Shown piece by piece: positions 42,836 to 51,104 of a DNA stretch of 64,000 nucleotides (the stretch's first letter is position 1; every line of letters begins with the position of its first letter). This stretch comes from Oscillospiraceae bacterium (lineage in GTDB: Bacteria > Bacillota > Clostridia > Oscillospirales > Ruminococcaceae). The notes under the pieces were generated by a model. That model was given only the letters and a program-made list of their open reading frames with translations. It was not told where the DNA came from and searched no databases. The position numbers and the translations under genes are program-made. The stretch is taken from contig JAGAZJ010000025.1 of assembly GCA_018110925.1 (NCBI GenBank), positions 46,235 to 110,234 of the forward strand, given 5' to 3'.

Positions 42836-43633
42836 ATGAACGAGTTGTTCAAGGGGAAAAGGATGCTGCTGTTTGATCTTGACGGCACGCTTCTTACAAG
42901 TGAAAGGAAAATATCGGAACGCACACTGGAAGCACTTAACAAATGCAGAGGGGGTTTTCTCATAGGGATATGCACGTCACGGAGCGAGCCCAACAGCATG
43001 AGATTTACAGGTGAGATTTCACCTGACTGTATCATATCCAGCGGGGGAGCTATGATACGGTATGGGGACAATGTCATAACAGAGTGCTTAACTGCCGATG
43101 AAACAAGGAACATCATCGCTGTGATAAGAAGTATATGCGGTGATGTGAACATAACGGCTGATACGGCCGATGCTGAGTATTACCGCAACTTCATACCCGA
43201 AGAAGACGTGCTTGAAAAAAGCTGGGGCGACAGCATATACGATGATATGCGTGATTTTGACAGACCTGCACTGAAAATTTGTTTTGAGGAAACGAACGGT
43301 GATACGGCGGAAAAGGTCAGCGCCGCTCTGCCGGGATGTGACTGCATCCGCTTTACGGACGGTTACTGGTATAAGCTGACAAAGGCGGGAATAACCAAGG
43401 AGAGCGCCATAGAAAAGCTTTGCTCGGTCATCGGGATCACAGTCGATGAGGTCATATCCTTCGGTGATGACCTGGCGGATGCAGGTATGCTCAGACTGTG
43501 CGGAACAGGTGTTGCTATGGGCAATGCACCCGAAGAAGTGAAAAGAACTGCGGATATCGTGATAGGGGGGAACGATGAGGATGGGATAGCCGATTTTCTC
43601 AGTGCCTGTTTTCTGAGCGAAAATAACACTTGA
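42836..43633 (+). CDS. Cof-type HAD-superfamily phosphatase
   Basis: The 265-residue protein has motif I LFDLDGTLLTSERK, a Cof-type C2 cap (about 85-185), the lysine in GITKESAIEKL and motif IV ISFGDDLADAGML. Such enzymes dephosphorylate sugar phosphates or flavin precursors. AAAGGAGG precedes the ATG by nine bases. The promoter of the next gene overlaps its stop codon. Confidence 0.92.
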   Translation: MNELFKGKRMLLFDLDGTLLTSERKISERTLEALNKCRGGFLIGICTSRSEPNSMRFTGEISPDCIISSGGAMIRYGDNVITECLTADETRNIIAVIRSICGDVNITADTADAEYYRNFIPEEDVLEKSWGDSIYDDMRDFDRPALKICFEETNGDTAEKVSAALPGCDCIRFTDGYWYKLTKAGITKESAIEKLCSVIGITVDEVISFGDDLADAGMLRLCGTGVAMGNAPEEVKRTADIVIGGNDEDGIADFLSACFLSENNT

Positions 43634-43658
43634 CAAATACACTGAACTATGGTACAAT
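43630..43658 (+). promoter_or_regulatory. Predicted promoter of the first NUDIX gene
   Basis: TTGACA, 17 bases, TACAAT; the -35 contains the stop codon TGA of the preceding gene. Confidence 0.75.
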
Positions 43659-43698
43659 GAAAAACCATTCTCTTTTTAGGAACGTAAGGAGGTACGGT

Positions 43699-44184
43699 AT
43701 GGATATCACATTCAGAACGGGTGAAGGAAAATTCAATCTCAGAGTAGGAGTACTTATCAGGAACGAAGATAAGATTCTTATGGCAGCATCCCCTCTTGAG
43801 GGAGAGAATACATATTACTCTGTCGGGGGCAGGGTAAAATACGGCGAAACATTTGAAGAAGCCGTTCGCCGTGAGGTCAGGGAAGAGACGGGCATAGACT
43901 GTGAGAATACACGCATGATATGTATCCACGAAAACTTCTTTGTAAATTTTGAGGGATATCCGTATCATGAAGTATCTGTGTTTTTCCTTGCAGAGGATAA
44001 ACGTTTTGCCGATATTCCTTCGGGACATCTGACGGAGGACGGACCCGACGGGGAAAAGCTTGTCTGGGTGGATCCGTATGATGAGAGCCTGACTATATTC
44101 CCCGAATTCTTTAAGGACAGATCTGTCACCGACGGCAGCGGAGTAAAGCACTTCGTTACGCATGAGAAAAACTGGTTCAAGTGA
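43699..44184 (+). CDS. NUDIX hydrolase
   Basis: The 161-residue protein starts MDITFRTGEGKFNLRVGVLI and contains a full Nudix box, beginning GGRVKYGETFEEAVRREV and ending REETGID (about residues 44-67). It would cleave a nucleoside-diphosphate-X substrate. ATG 43699 has AAGGAGG seven bases upstream; a frame open back to 43630 includes the promoter and is not translated. Single gene. Confidence 0.93.
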   Translation: MDITFRTGEGKFNLRVGVLIRNEDKILMAASPLEGENTYYSVGGRVKYGETFEEAVRREVREETGIDCENTRMICIHENFFVNFEGYPYHEVSVFFLAEDKRFADIPSGHLTEDGPDGEKLVWVDPYDESLTIFPEFFKDRSVTDGSGVKHFVTHEKNWFK

Positions 44185-44228
44185 TCCTTCGGCAGATATT
44201 TGTACATACAAAAGGATAACGGGAGTCC

Positions 44229-44283
44229 TCACAGACTCCCGTCACGGCATATAAAAACTGCCCTCGGAAGCGAGGGCAGTTTA
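44229..44283. terminator. Bidirectional terminators between NUDIX and glyA
   Basis: AAACTGCCCTCG-GAAG-CGAGGGCAGTTT (about 44256-44282) is a perfect 12-bp stem with T and A runs on both sides; a smaller CGGGAGTC ... GACTCCCG hairpin is at 44219-44241. Confidence 0.85.
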
Positions 44284-44295
44284 GTCATTATGTGC

Positions 44296-45549
44296 TTACT
44301 GATACAGGGGATGTCTTGAGCAGATCTCGGTAACGCCTGCACGGATAGCGTCTGCGTTAGCGTCGAAATCCTTTGCGGCAAGATACATGAATTCTGCGAT
44401 CTTGTCCATATCGGATGTGTCAAGGCCTCTTGTTGTAACAGCGGGAGTGCCGACTCTTACGCCGCTTGTGACAAAGGGCTTCTGAGGGTCGTTGGGTATA
44501 GCATTCTTGTTGACGGTGATATATACCTCGTCAAGACGATGCTCGAACTCCTTGCCCGTGAGGTCAAAGGGTCTGAGGTCAACGAGCATGAGATGGTTGT
44601 CGGTGCCGCCCGATACAAGGTCAAATCCTCTCTTGAGAAGACCGTCTGCGAGTGCCTTGGCGTTTGCGGCAACGTTCTTTCCGTATTCCTTGAACTCGGG
44701 AGAGAGCGCTTCACCGAAGCATACGGCCTTAGCGGCGATAACGTGCATGAGAGGGCCGCCCTGAGTGCCGGGGAATATAGCGGAGTTTATCTTCTTTGCG
44801 AGCTCTTCGCTGTTTGTGAGTATCAGACCGCCTCTGGGACCTCTGAGAGTCTTGTGGGTCGTTGTGGTGGTGATATCAGCGTAAGGTACAGGAGAGGGAT
44901 GAACGCCTGCGGCAACAAGACCTGCGATATGAGCCATATCGACCATGAGATATGCGCCGACGGACTTTGCGATTTCGGAAAGACGCTTGAAATCTATTGT
45001 TCTGGGGTATGCGGAAGCACCTGCAACGATGAGCTTGGGGCTTATCTCCTTAGCCTGCTTCTCAAGCGCATCATAATCAATGAAGCCCTTGTCGTCAACG
45101 CCGTAGGGGACAAAGTTGAAATATTTGCCGGAGATATTAACCTTTGAACCGTGGGTAAGATGTCCGCCGTTGTCAAGGCTCATGCCCATAACGGTATCCC
45201 CGGGCTGGAGGAGAGCAAAATATACAGCGGTGTTAGCCTGTGCGCCGGAATGCGGCTGAACGTTTGCATAAGCCGCACCGAAGAGCTTCTTTGCCCTCTC
45301 GATAGCGATGGTCTCAACTATATCAACATCCTCACAGCCGCCGTAGTAGCGCTTGCCGGGGTAGCCCTCAGCATACTTGTTTGTGAGCACACTGCCCATA
45401 GCCGCCATTACAGCGGGCGAAACGATGTTCTCACTTGCTATGAGTTCAAGATTTCTTCTCTGACGTGAGAGTTCAAGTGCCATTGCGTCGCCGACTTCCT
45501 TGTCAGCCGCACAGACAAAGCCGACAGTATCCATAAGATTATCGTACAT
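44296..45549 (-). CDS. glyA: Serine hydroxymethyltransferase
   Basis: The 417-residue PLP enzyme has [36 protein letters not shown]-type sequence near the N-terminus (quoted in part), [29 protein letters not shown] and the PLP lysine in [14 protein letters not shown]. It converts serine and THF to glycine and methylene-THF, feeding MetF. ATG 45549 has AAGGAG nine bases upstream; the longer frame to 45645 crosses the promoter. Confidence 0.97.
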   Translation of the reverse strand: MYDNLMDTVGFVCAADKEVGDAMALELSRQRRNLELIASENIVSPAVMAAMGSVLTNKYAEGYPGKRYYGGCEDVDIVETIAIERAKKLFGAAYANVQPHSGAQANTAVYFALLQPGDTVMGMSLDNGGHLTHGSKVNISGKYFNFVPYGVDDKGFIDYDALEKQAKEISPKLIVAGASAYPRTIDFKRLSEIAKSVGAYLMVDMAHIAGLVAAGVHPSPVPYADITTTTTHKTLRGPRGGLILTNSEELAKKINSAIFPGTQGGPLMHVIAAKAVCFGEALSPEFKEYGKNVAANAKALADGLLKRGFDLVSGGTDNHLMLVDLRPFDLTGKEFEHRLDEVYITVNKNAIPNDPQKPFVTSGVRVGTPAVTTRGLDTSDMDKIAEFMYLAAKDFDANADAIRAGVTEICSRHPLYQ

Positions 45550-45594
45550 TTGAATTAACTCCTTTGCATTGATTGTATAACAATATGTATGACC

Positions 45595-45623
45595 ATTATA
45601 ATTTATTTTCGGTGAAATTGCAA
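45595..45623 (-). promoter_or_regulatory. Predicted promoter of glyA
   Basis: Minus-strand TTGCAA, 17 bases, TATAAT, about 45 bases before the ATG. Confidence 0.65.
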
Positions 45624-45652
45624 CCGATTTCAGATAAATTTGCACATATTGA

Positions 45653-45690
45653 TAAAAAAACAGCGGCTATTTGTATAAAATAACCACTGC
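45653..45690 (-). terminator. Terminator of the GNAT-hypothetical pair
   Basis: On the minus strand CAGTGGTTATTT-TATAC-AAATAGCCGCTG is followed by seven T residues, separating this transcript from glyA. Confidence 0.75.
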
Positions 45691-45702
45691 AATCGGTATG
45701 AA

Positions 45703-46038
45703 TTATTTTAATTCAACAAGCACCGCATCTTCGGGGGAAAAGTAATCATCCGAATTGCTGCTCAGTCCTCCGGCTTTCCATGCCTGCTCAAAAGTAATGT
45801 CGGGTATGTTGCTCAGATATACGTATGTAGTGTCACGAACCGCATTATGGAGCCTGCCCGTTATCTCCAGACGGTATTTGTATGTATGGCCTTCGCACGT
45901 CCATGATCCGTCGTTCATCTCATAGTAGGTCATCATATTTGCGTTGTATGTATTCTTCACGTCCTGCATTTCCGGGTCGTAATGACCCATGACCAAAATG
46001 AGTACCACTTCCAGTATAATGATCAAAAGTCTGTTCAT
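45703..46038 (-). CDS. Small exported or membrane-anchored protein, unknown function
   Basis: The 111-residue protein starts with a hydrophobic segment (RLLIIILEVVLILVMG) that may be a signal anchor, followed by a polar domain (about 25-111) containing CEGHTYKYRLEITGRLHNA, YVYLSNIPDITFEQAWKA and an acidic end. I do not recognise a named family, though the segment looks conserved rather than random. It starts 12 bases after the GNAT gene with AGGAG, so the two are cotranscribed. Confidence 0.75.
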   Translation of the reverse strand: MNRLLIIILEVVLILVMGHYDPEMQDVKNTYNANMMTYYEMNDGSWTCEGHTYKYRLEITGRLHNAVRDTTYVYLSNIPDITFEQAWKAGGLSSNSDDYFSPEDAVLVELK

Positions 46039-46050
46039 ACCTTGCTCCTA

Positions 46051-46602
46051 TTATTTAAGTGACTTGTACATCAGTATCTCGTCACGGTAAGTGCCGTCAT
46101 CATATTTCAGCGAAGAGTGCCGCCTTCCCGTTTCGGCAAAGCCGCATCTTTCATAGAGTGCCCTTGCTCTGTCGTTGCCGTCTGCATATTCAAGATCCAT
46201 CTGCTCATAGCCTATCTGCCGTGCCAGTTCGGTCTGGAGCTGTATCAGGGCAGACCCTATTCCGAGACTCCAGTAGTCCTTTTTGAGCGCTATTGCCAGT
46301 GAGCATCTGTGGCGGACACGTCTTGCACCGCCGACAGGATTTATACTGCTGTTGCCCGCTATGATGCCGTCTGTTTCAGCCACCGCCATTGTGCAGTATT
46401 CGGTGTCAAGTATGCCGTCAAGCAGTTCCCGTTCCTTTTCCTCCGTAAGAGTCCATTCATCGGGGTATTTCAGCAGATAGGGCGTCTCGGCGGCAGTCAG
46501 CTTCAGATATTCGATCAGCTGTACCGCATCATCGGGCACAGCAGGGCGAAGTGTGCATTTACGGCCGTCTTTGAGCAATATTGTCTTTGGTGAAAATCTC
46601 AT
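46051..46602 (-). CDS. GNAT-family N-acetyltransferase
   Basis: The 183-residue protein has GNAT elements: LKDGRKCTLRPAVPDDAVQL at the start, HRCSLAIALKKDYWSLGIGSAL (acetyl-CoA loop with a weak R/Q-x2-G-x-G/A) and ALYERCGFAETGRR. Substrate unknown. AAAGGAGGA precedes the ATG. Confidence 0.88.
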   Translation of the reverse strand: MRFSPKTILLKDGRKCTLRPAVPDDAVQLIEYLKLTAAETPYLLKYPDEWTLTEEKERELLDGILDTEYCTMAVAETDGIIAGNSSINPVGGARRVRHRCSLAIALKKDYWSLGIGSALIQLQTELARQIGYEQMDLEYADGNDRARALYERCGFAETGRRHSSLKYDDGTYRDEILMYKSLK

Positions 46603-46660
46603 TCGTGTTCCTCCTTTGCGTCACATATCCGTAAAGTTCATAGTGTTATGAGAGTACAGT

Positions 46661-46693
46661 TAAAGCCCCATAGCACACAACTATGAGGCTTTA
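46661..46693 (-). terminator. Probable tRNA-Lys terminator
   Basis: Minus strand AAAGCCTCATAG-N7-CTATGGGGCTTT follows the CCA end by three bases. Confidence 0.6.
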
Positions 46694-46696
46694 TGC

Positions 46697-46772
46697 TGGT
46701 GAGCCATTGGGGATTTGAACCCCAGACCCCCTGATTAAAAGTCAGATGCTCTGCCGACTGAGCTAATGGCTC
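46697..46772 (-). tRNA. tRNA-Lys (anticodon TTT)
   Basis: A 76-base cloverleaf on the minus strand: acceptor GAGCCAT pairs with ATGGCTC, D arm GCTC/GAGC, anticodon loop CTTTTAA giving anticodon TTT, T arm TGGGG-TTCAAAT-CCCCA, discriminator A and an encoded CCA end. It reads AAA and AAG lysine codons and is a substrate of the MnmA enzyme encoded at 23284. Confidence 0.98.
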
Positions 46773-46791
46773 AAACACCAACAACTTGTAT

Positions 46792-46820
46792 ATTATATCA
46801 GAAACTCAGCCGCTTGTCAA
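46792..46820 (-). promoter_or_regulatory. Predicted promoter of tRNA-Lys
   Basis: Minus-strand TTGACA, 17 bases, TATAAT, about 20 bases before the mature 5' end. Confidence 0.8.
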
Positions 46821-46937
46821 GTGAAATTCGAAAATTTATCCCGGCACCTTACTGATTTTACGATTTGGCAATAATTCATGCGCTGTTGACCTACATAATA
46901 GCTGTAAAAAGATAATGATAAAAATGAATTATTTTGA

Positions 46938-46966
46938 TTGACTTTATAGAATATATATGATAAAAT
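46938..46966 (+). promoter_or_regulatory. Predicted promoter of the split secreted LRR gene
   Basis: TTGACT, 17 bases, TAAAAT, 35 bases before the ATG. Confidence 0.55.
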
Positions 46967-47000
46967 CAAAGAAACGATATCCGCAGGAAAAGGTGATATT

Positions 47001-47726
47001 ATGAAAAAAAGCAGAATTATACCTATGCTGGCTTTGATAGCCGTATTTTGCGGCGCACAGATAGCAGTGGGGGATGATATTTTCACTGTGTCGGTGAGCG
47101 GACTGACTTTTGATAAGAGTGATATGAGCGGAGTATATGCTCCCGAATGTTTCAGCGGTTTATCATATAGCGGAGAGCCTCTCAGGGTCTTGAAAAATCC
47201 TCTTACAGTGCTTAAAGGCAATGATGATAAGAGTGCATATCGTTACTGTGTCACAACACAGAACGTATCAGATCCATCAACTATAACCGAATGGGTGTCC
47301 TTCGATGAAGCGGTCGTTAACGCTCCCGGAACTTACTATGTCTATTTTATGGTTGAGGGAAATGATCTGTACAACGCATACTATTGTTTGAAAAAAGAAC
47401 GAGTTACAGTAAACGTTGGCGGCACTGCGGTACTCAAAACCATTGAGTACACCCTTCCGGAAACGCTGACACTGAAATACAGCGGCAAAGAACAGGAGCT
47501 ATGCGGCAGTATCATCGTAACAGACCCCTCAGATGCGACAGTTGAGTATTCACTTGATGAAATCCGCTGGTCTGATTCGGTTCCGACCGCCTCCGATGCA
47601 GGGGAGTACACCGTCTTTTACAGGATAAGCGCAAGCGGATACACTGCCGTAAAGGGTGATATGACTTCTGTAATACAGGAAAGGACATATGAGCATCATG
47701 AGGGGGATAGCTCCCGCATCTCTTGA
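47001..47726 (+). pseudogene. N-terminal part of a secreted MBG/LRR protein, frame broken at a GGGGG run
   Basis: The 241-residue frame has a signal peptide (KKSRIIPMLALIAVFCGAQIAVG), a beta-rich region, and an MBG-like domain (about 145-230: KTIEYTLPETLTLKYSGKEQ, ASDAGEYTVFYRISASGYTAV). It ends at 47726 just after the G run 47702-47706. Removing one G would join it in frame to the next ORF (…YEHHEG then IAPASLDEPGYSEYW), making one protein of about 750 residues. AAAAGGTGA ribosome site. Confidence 0.7.
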
Positions 47727-49263
47727 TGAACCGGGATATTCCGAATACTGGACAGATGAAGACGGCAATATGTATCGCATGGTAAACGGAGAATATTATT
47801 CTGTCGATGAAGAACAATTGTATGACAGGCCGTATTTTTCTATGAAAACAAACGGCAGTATCTATATCGTAACAAAATACAACGGCGCAGACAGTGATGT
47901 CACAGTTCCTTCGGAGTACTTCGGCATACCCATAGAGGAAATAGACAGAAAAGCTTTCAAAAACGCAGACATTACATCTGTTACCATCTGCGGTGATATC
48001 ATCATTGATCAGCTTGCCTTTGACGGATGTTCCTCTCTTGAAAGAATAACGGTCGAGGGCAATGTCGAATTTGAACAATCAGCATTTGACGGCTCCGGTG
48101 TAAGCAGCATCATAATCCTCGGGGATATTACCGCCCCGCCGGAATCCTACACGTTCCCCGACAGTTTGAGGGTGTATGCAAAAGCGGGGTCGCCCGCCGA
48201 GCAGGTAATGAAAAACTACTATACCAATACCATGTATATGCCTGATACAGAGCGGCTTGTAACCTTTGAGTGGCAGTGGAACGGCGGCAGTTGTTCCCTT
48301 GTGCTGAGAGATTACAGAGGGGAGGTGATCGAAAGCATCACGGCTGATGTGACGGAGGAGAACGGCGAGTACAGAGCAAGTGCAGTGCTTTGCGGATATA
48401 CCCTTACCGATGTATCAGATGTAATGCCTGATATATCCTGTCAGATGGAAGTGATCGCTGATTCGTCAAGGATAAAGACAAGGCTATACATACCCGATGT
48501 GGACGGCGGGACTGTCACTGTTGACGGAAAGACCCTCGGCGCAGATGATATGGAGGACGGAAAGTATATCTGCGAAATAACCTCTGCTGCTAAGGATATG
48601 GATGCCGAGCATACGATAACCGTTGAAAGAAACGGAAAGGCCATATATACAAGGTCCATATCTGCGGCAGATTATCTGAAACTGGTGATAGAGGACGACA
48701 GCTGTTCTTCCTGCCACAGCACGGCGAAAGCAATGCTTTGCTACGGTGCGGCGGCTCAGAAATATCTGAAGGGCGCTGATGACGGGCTTGTGAATGACGG
48801 AGTTGACGGTGCCGGCTTTGATATACTCGATAATGTTGCACCTGAAAATAATGCTCCCTCCAAGGAGCAGATATGCAGTGCCGTCAGTGCGGCAGGGCTT
48901 GACGCTTATGTGAGCTATTACGGCATGAATATGAGCTTCACTGCCGATACATCACTGTTGGTGGCATTCAGGCTGAATGAGGGGACGGATGCGGACACCG
49001 CCAAAAGTGCTCTGCTCGGTGCGCTCACGGTAAAGGACGGATTTACAGTCACTGCTTATCCCGACGGCTCGGGCAGATATGTCATACTGAAAGTGGAGAA
49101 CATACCGATAAAGAAGCTGTGCGATACGGCAGTATCCATTGGCGATGTGGACATAAAGGGCTCTGACGTCATCGCAAAGATGGTGTATCAGTCAAAAGAC
49201 CCCGATTGTGTGCGGCTGTACAAAGCTCTGTACAATTACTATACTGAAGCGGTGTCGGTATAA
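47707..49263 (+). pseudogene. C-terminal part of the same protein: BspA-like LRR and ruminococcal surface domain
   Basis: The second frame (open from 47689) lacks a signal peptide. It has a BspA-type leucine-rich repeat segment (about residues 65-145 from 47689; PSEYFGIPIEEIDRKAFKNA, QLAFDGCSSLERITVEG, QSAFDGSGVSSI), a beta-sandwich region, and a C-terminal domain common in secreted Clostridia proteins (KLVIEDDSCSSCHSTAKAML, CYGAAAQKYLKGADDG, YNYYTEAVSV at the end). An internal start with MSIMRG has no good ribosome site. The joined product would be a secreted surface protein; as sequenced it would not be exported. Confidence 0.7.
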
Positions 49264-49308
49264 ATTAAATCTATGACCTGTTATCCGATAAAGGTATAAT
49301 CGCAGGTA

Positions 49309-49337
49309 TTTACACAGCGGCGTATAAATGATATAAT
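49309..49337 (+). promoter_or_regulatory. Predicted promoter of metY
   Basis: TTTACA, 17 bases, TATAAT; leader about 55 bases, no S-box or T-box recognised. Confidence 0.6.
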
Positions 49338-49398
49338 CATTGCATAACGATGTATAGATTCCGCTTATGACAGTTTGAGCGGAGGGAAAGGAAATAAT

Positions 49399-50670
49399 AT
49401 GTCTTATTCAATGAACACAAAATGCGTGCAGGCAGGCTATACTCCCGGCAACGGTGAGCCCAGACAGATGCCTATAATACAGTCCACCACATTCAAGTAT
49501 GATACAAGTGAGGATATGGGCAAGCTCTTTGACCTGGAAGCAAGCGGATATTTCTATTCAAGGCTCCAGAACCCCACCTGTGATCTTGTTGCCGCAAAGA
49601 TAACCGAGCTTGAGGGCGGTGCAGCAGGTCTTCTCACATCATCCGGTCAGGCAGCCAACTTCTTTGCGCTGTTCAATATATGTGAGACGGGATCGCATAT
49701 CGTTGCATCCTCCAGCATATACGGCGGCACATTCAACCTTATCGGCGTTACGATGAAGAAGATGGGCATAGATGTGACCTTCGTTTCTCCCGATGCTTCC
49801 GATGAGGAACTTTCAGCCGCATTCAGACCCAATACAAGGGCAATGTTCGGCGAGACTATCGCCAATCCTGCACTCAGCGTGCTGGATATAGAGAAATTCG
49901 CAAGGGTAGCCCATGCGCACAATGTTCCCCTTATCGTGGACAATACATTCCCCACACCTGTTTTCTGCCGTCCCTTTGAATGGGGTGCGGATATAGTCAC
50001 ACACGCCACCACGAAGTATATCGACGGCCACGGAAGCACGATCGGCGGTGCTGTCATTGATTCCGGCAATTTTGACTGGGAGGCTCACGCCGGTATGTAT
50101 CCCGGTCTCACCACTCCCGATGAGAGCTATCACGGCATAGTCTATACCAAGAAATTCGGAAAGGGCGCATATATCACAAAGTGCGTATCACAGCTCATGC
50201 GTGATTTCGGCTGTTCTCAGTCGCCTCAGAGCGCATTCTATCTCAATCTCGGTCTTGAATCACTTCATGTCAGGATGCCCAGACACTTTGAGAACGGTCT
50301 TGCAGTGGCTGAGTTCCTTTCTCAGTCCGATAAGGTGGAGAGCGTTAACTTTCCGCATCTCAAGGGCAACAAGTACTACGACCTTGCACAGAAATACCTT
50401 CCCGACGGCGGAAGCGGCGTAGTATCGTTTGTTATCAAGGGCGGCAGGACTGCGGCCGAATCCTTTATGAAGAAGCTCCGTCTTATCGCTATCGAGACAC
50501 ACGTTGCTGATGCACGCTCCTGCTGTCTCAATCCTGCAACTGCCACACACCGTCAGCTTTCAGATGAACAGCTTATTGCGGCCGGCATACCCGCAGGTCT
50601 TATCAGGGTATCCTGCGGCATCGAGGATAAGAAAGATCTTATCGCAGACATCGCACAGGCTCTTGAATAA
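49399..50670 (+). CDS. metY: O-acetylhomoserine sulfhydrylase
   Basis: The 423-residue Cys/Met-metabolism PLP enzyme has TKCVQAGYTPGNGEPRQMPI, YSRLQNPTCDLVAAKI, SSGQAANFFAL, VDNTFPTPVFCRPFEWGADI and the PLP lysine in THATTKYIDGHGSTIGG. The length and the long insert favour MetY over cystathionine enzymes. It makes homocysteine from O-acetylhomoserine and sulfide, the substrate of MetH. AAAGGA lies six bases before ATG 49399. Confidence 0.94.
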   Translation: MSYSMNTKCVQAGYTPGNGEPRQMPIIQSTTFKYDTSEDMGKLFDLEASGYFYSRLQNPTCDLVAAKITELEGGAAGLLTSSGQAANFFALFNICETGSHIVASSSIYGGTFNLIGVTMKKMGIDVTFVSPDASDEELSAAFRPNTRAMFGETIANPALSVLDIEKFARVAHAHNVPLIVDNTFPTPVFCRPFEWGADIVTHATTKYIDGHGSTIGGAVIDSGNFDWEAHAGMYPGLTTPDESYHGIVYTKKFGKGAYITKCVSQLMRDFGCSQSPQSAFYLNLGLESLHVRMPRHFENGLAVAEFLSQSDKVESVNFPHLKGNKYYDLAQKYLPDGGSGVVSFVIKGGRTAAESFMKKLRLIAIETHVADARSCCLNPATATHRQLSDEQLIAAGIPAGLIRVSCGIEDKKDLIADIAQALE

Positions 50671-50676
50671 TGTTCT

Positions 50677-50707
50677 GACAGGGTGCGCAGAGCGTGCCCT
50701 GTCTTTT
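50677..50707 (+). terminator. Terminator of metY
   Basis: GACAGGGTGCGC and GCGTGCCCTGTC form a stem followed by TTTTT. Confidence 0.85.
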
Positions 50708-50738
50708 TACCCGTGGCTCATGAAGTGTGTGACATACT

Positions 50739-50876
50739 AATCTCTGACCGATGTATAGAGAAGAAATGCCGGCAAAAACTTAATATATGCGGTTTTGTGG
50801 GCAGAGATTCTCTATATATCATATCGGGGAAGAATTAGTGCCAGGCGCAGAAAGCCTTTATTCTGTGCGGTTTTTA
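50739..50876 (+). ncRNA. Candidate structured RNA with A-B-A'-B' pairing and a terminator
   Basis: AATCTCTG (50739-50746) can pair with CAGAGATT (50802-50809), and GATGTATAGAGAA (50750-50762) with TTCTCTATATATC (50808-50820); the four arms interleave, so they form a pseudoknot or two exclusive states. GCGCAGAA-N8-TTCTGTGC followed by GGTTTTT (50845-50875) is terminator-like. No strong promoter was found upstream, which weakens the call. No gene is visible in 50707-51104. Confidence 0.3.
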
Positions 50877-50974
50877 CTAAATTAATGTAAGCGTGTTGAG
50901 AAAATTTTATATAATTGTGCTACATTGCTAAAATAATGTGAATAAGTTTATGCAAATTTTTTTGTCAAAATCAG

Positions 50975-51003
50975 TTGTTGTTTTTTTTGGAGTGTGGTAT
51001 AAT
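50975..51003 (+). promoter_or_regulatory. Predicted promoter of the DivIVA-like gene
   Basis: TTGTTG, 17 bases including a T8 run, TATAAT; leader about 95 bases. Confidence 0.6.
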
Positions 51004-51104
51004 AATTATAAATTTATCGGAGCCGATCGGTTCATGCATATCCGTCAGGGTGTGCTGTGTTTTGTATGTCAGGCGGCTTCATACGGATTTGGAGGTATAA
51101 TACT

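Noticed and set aside
49338-49398. Possible methionine riboswitch (S-box) ahead of metY
   Set aside because: The leader is only about 55 bases, too short for an S-box, and shows no conserved core.
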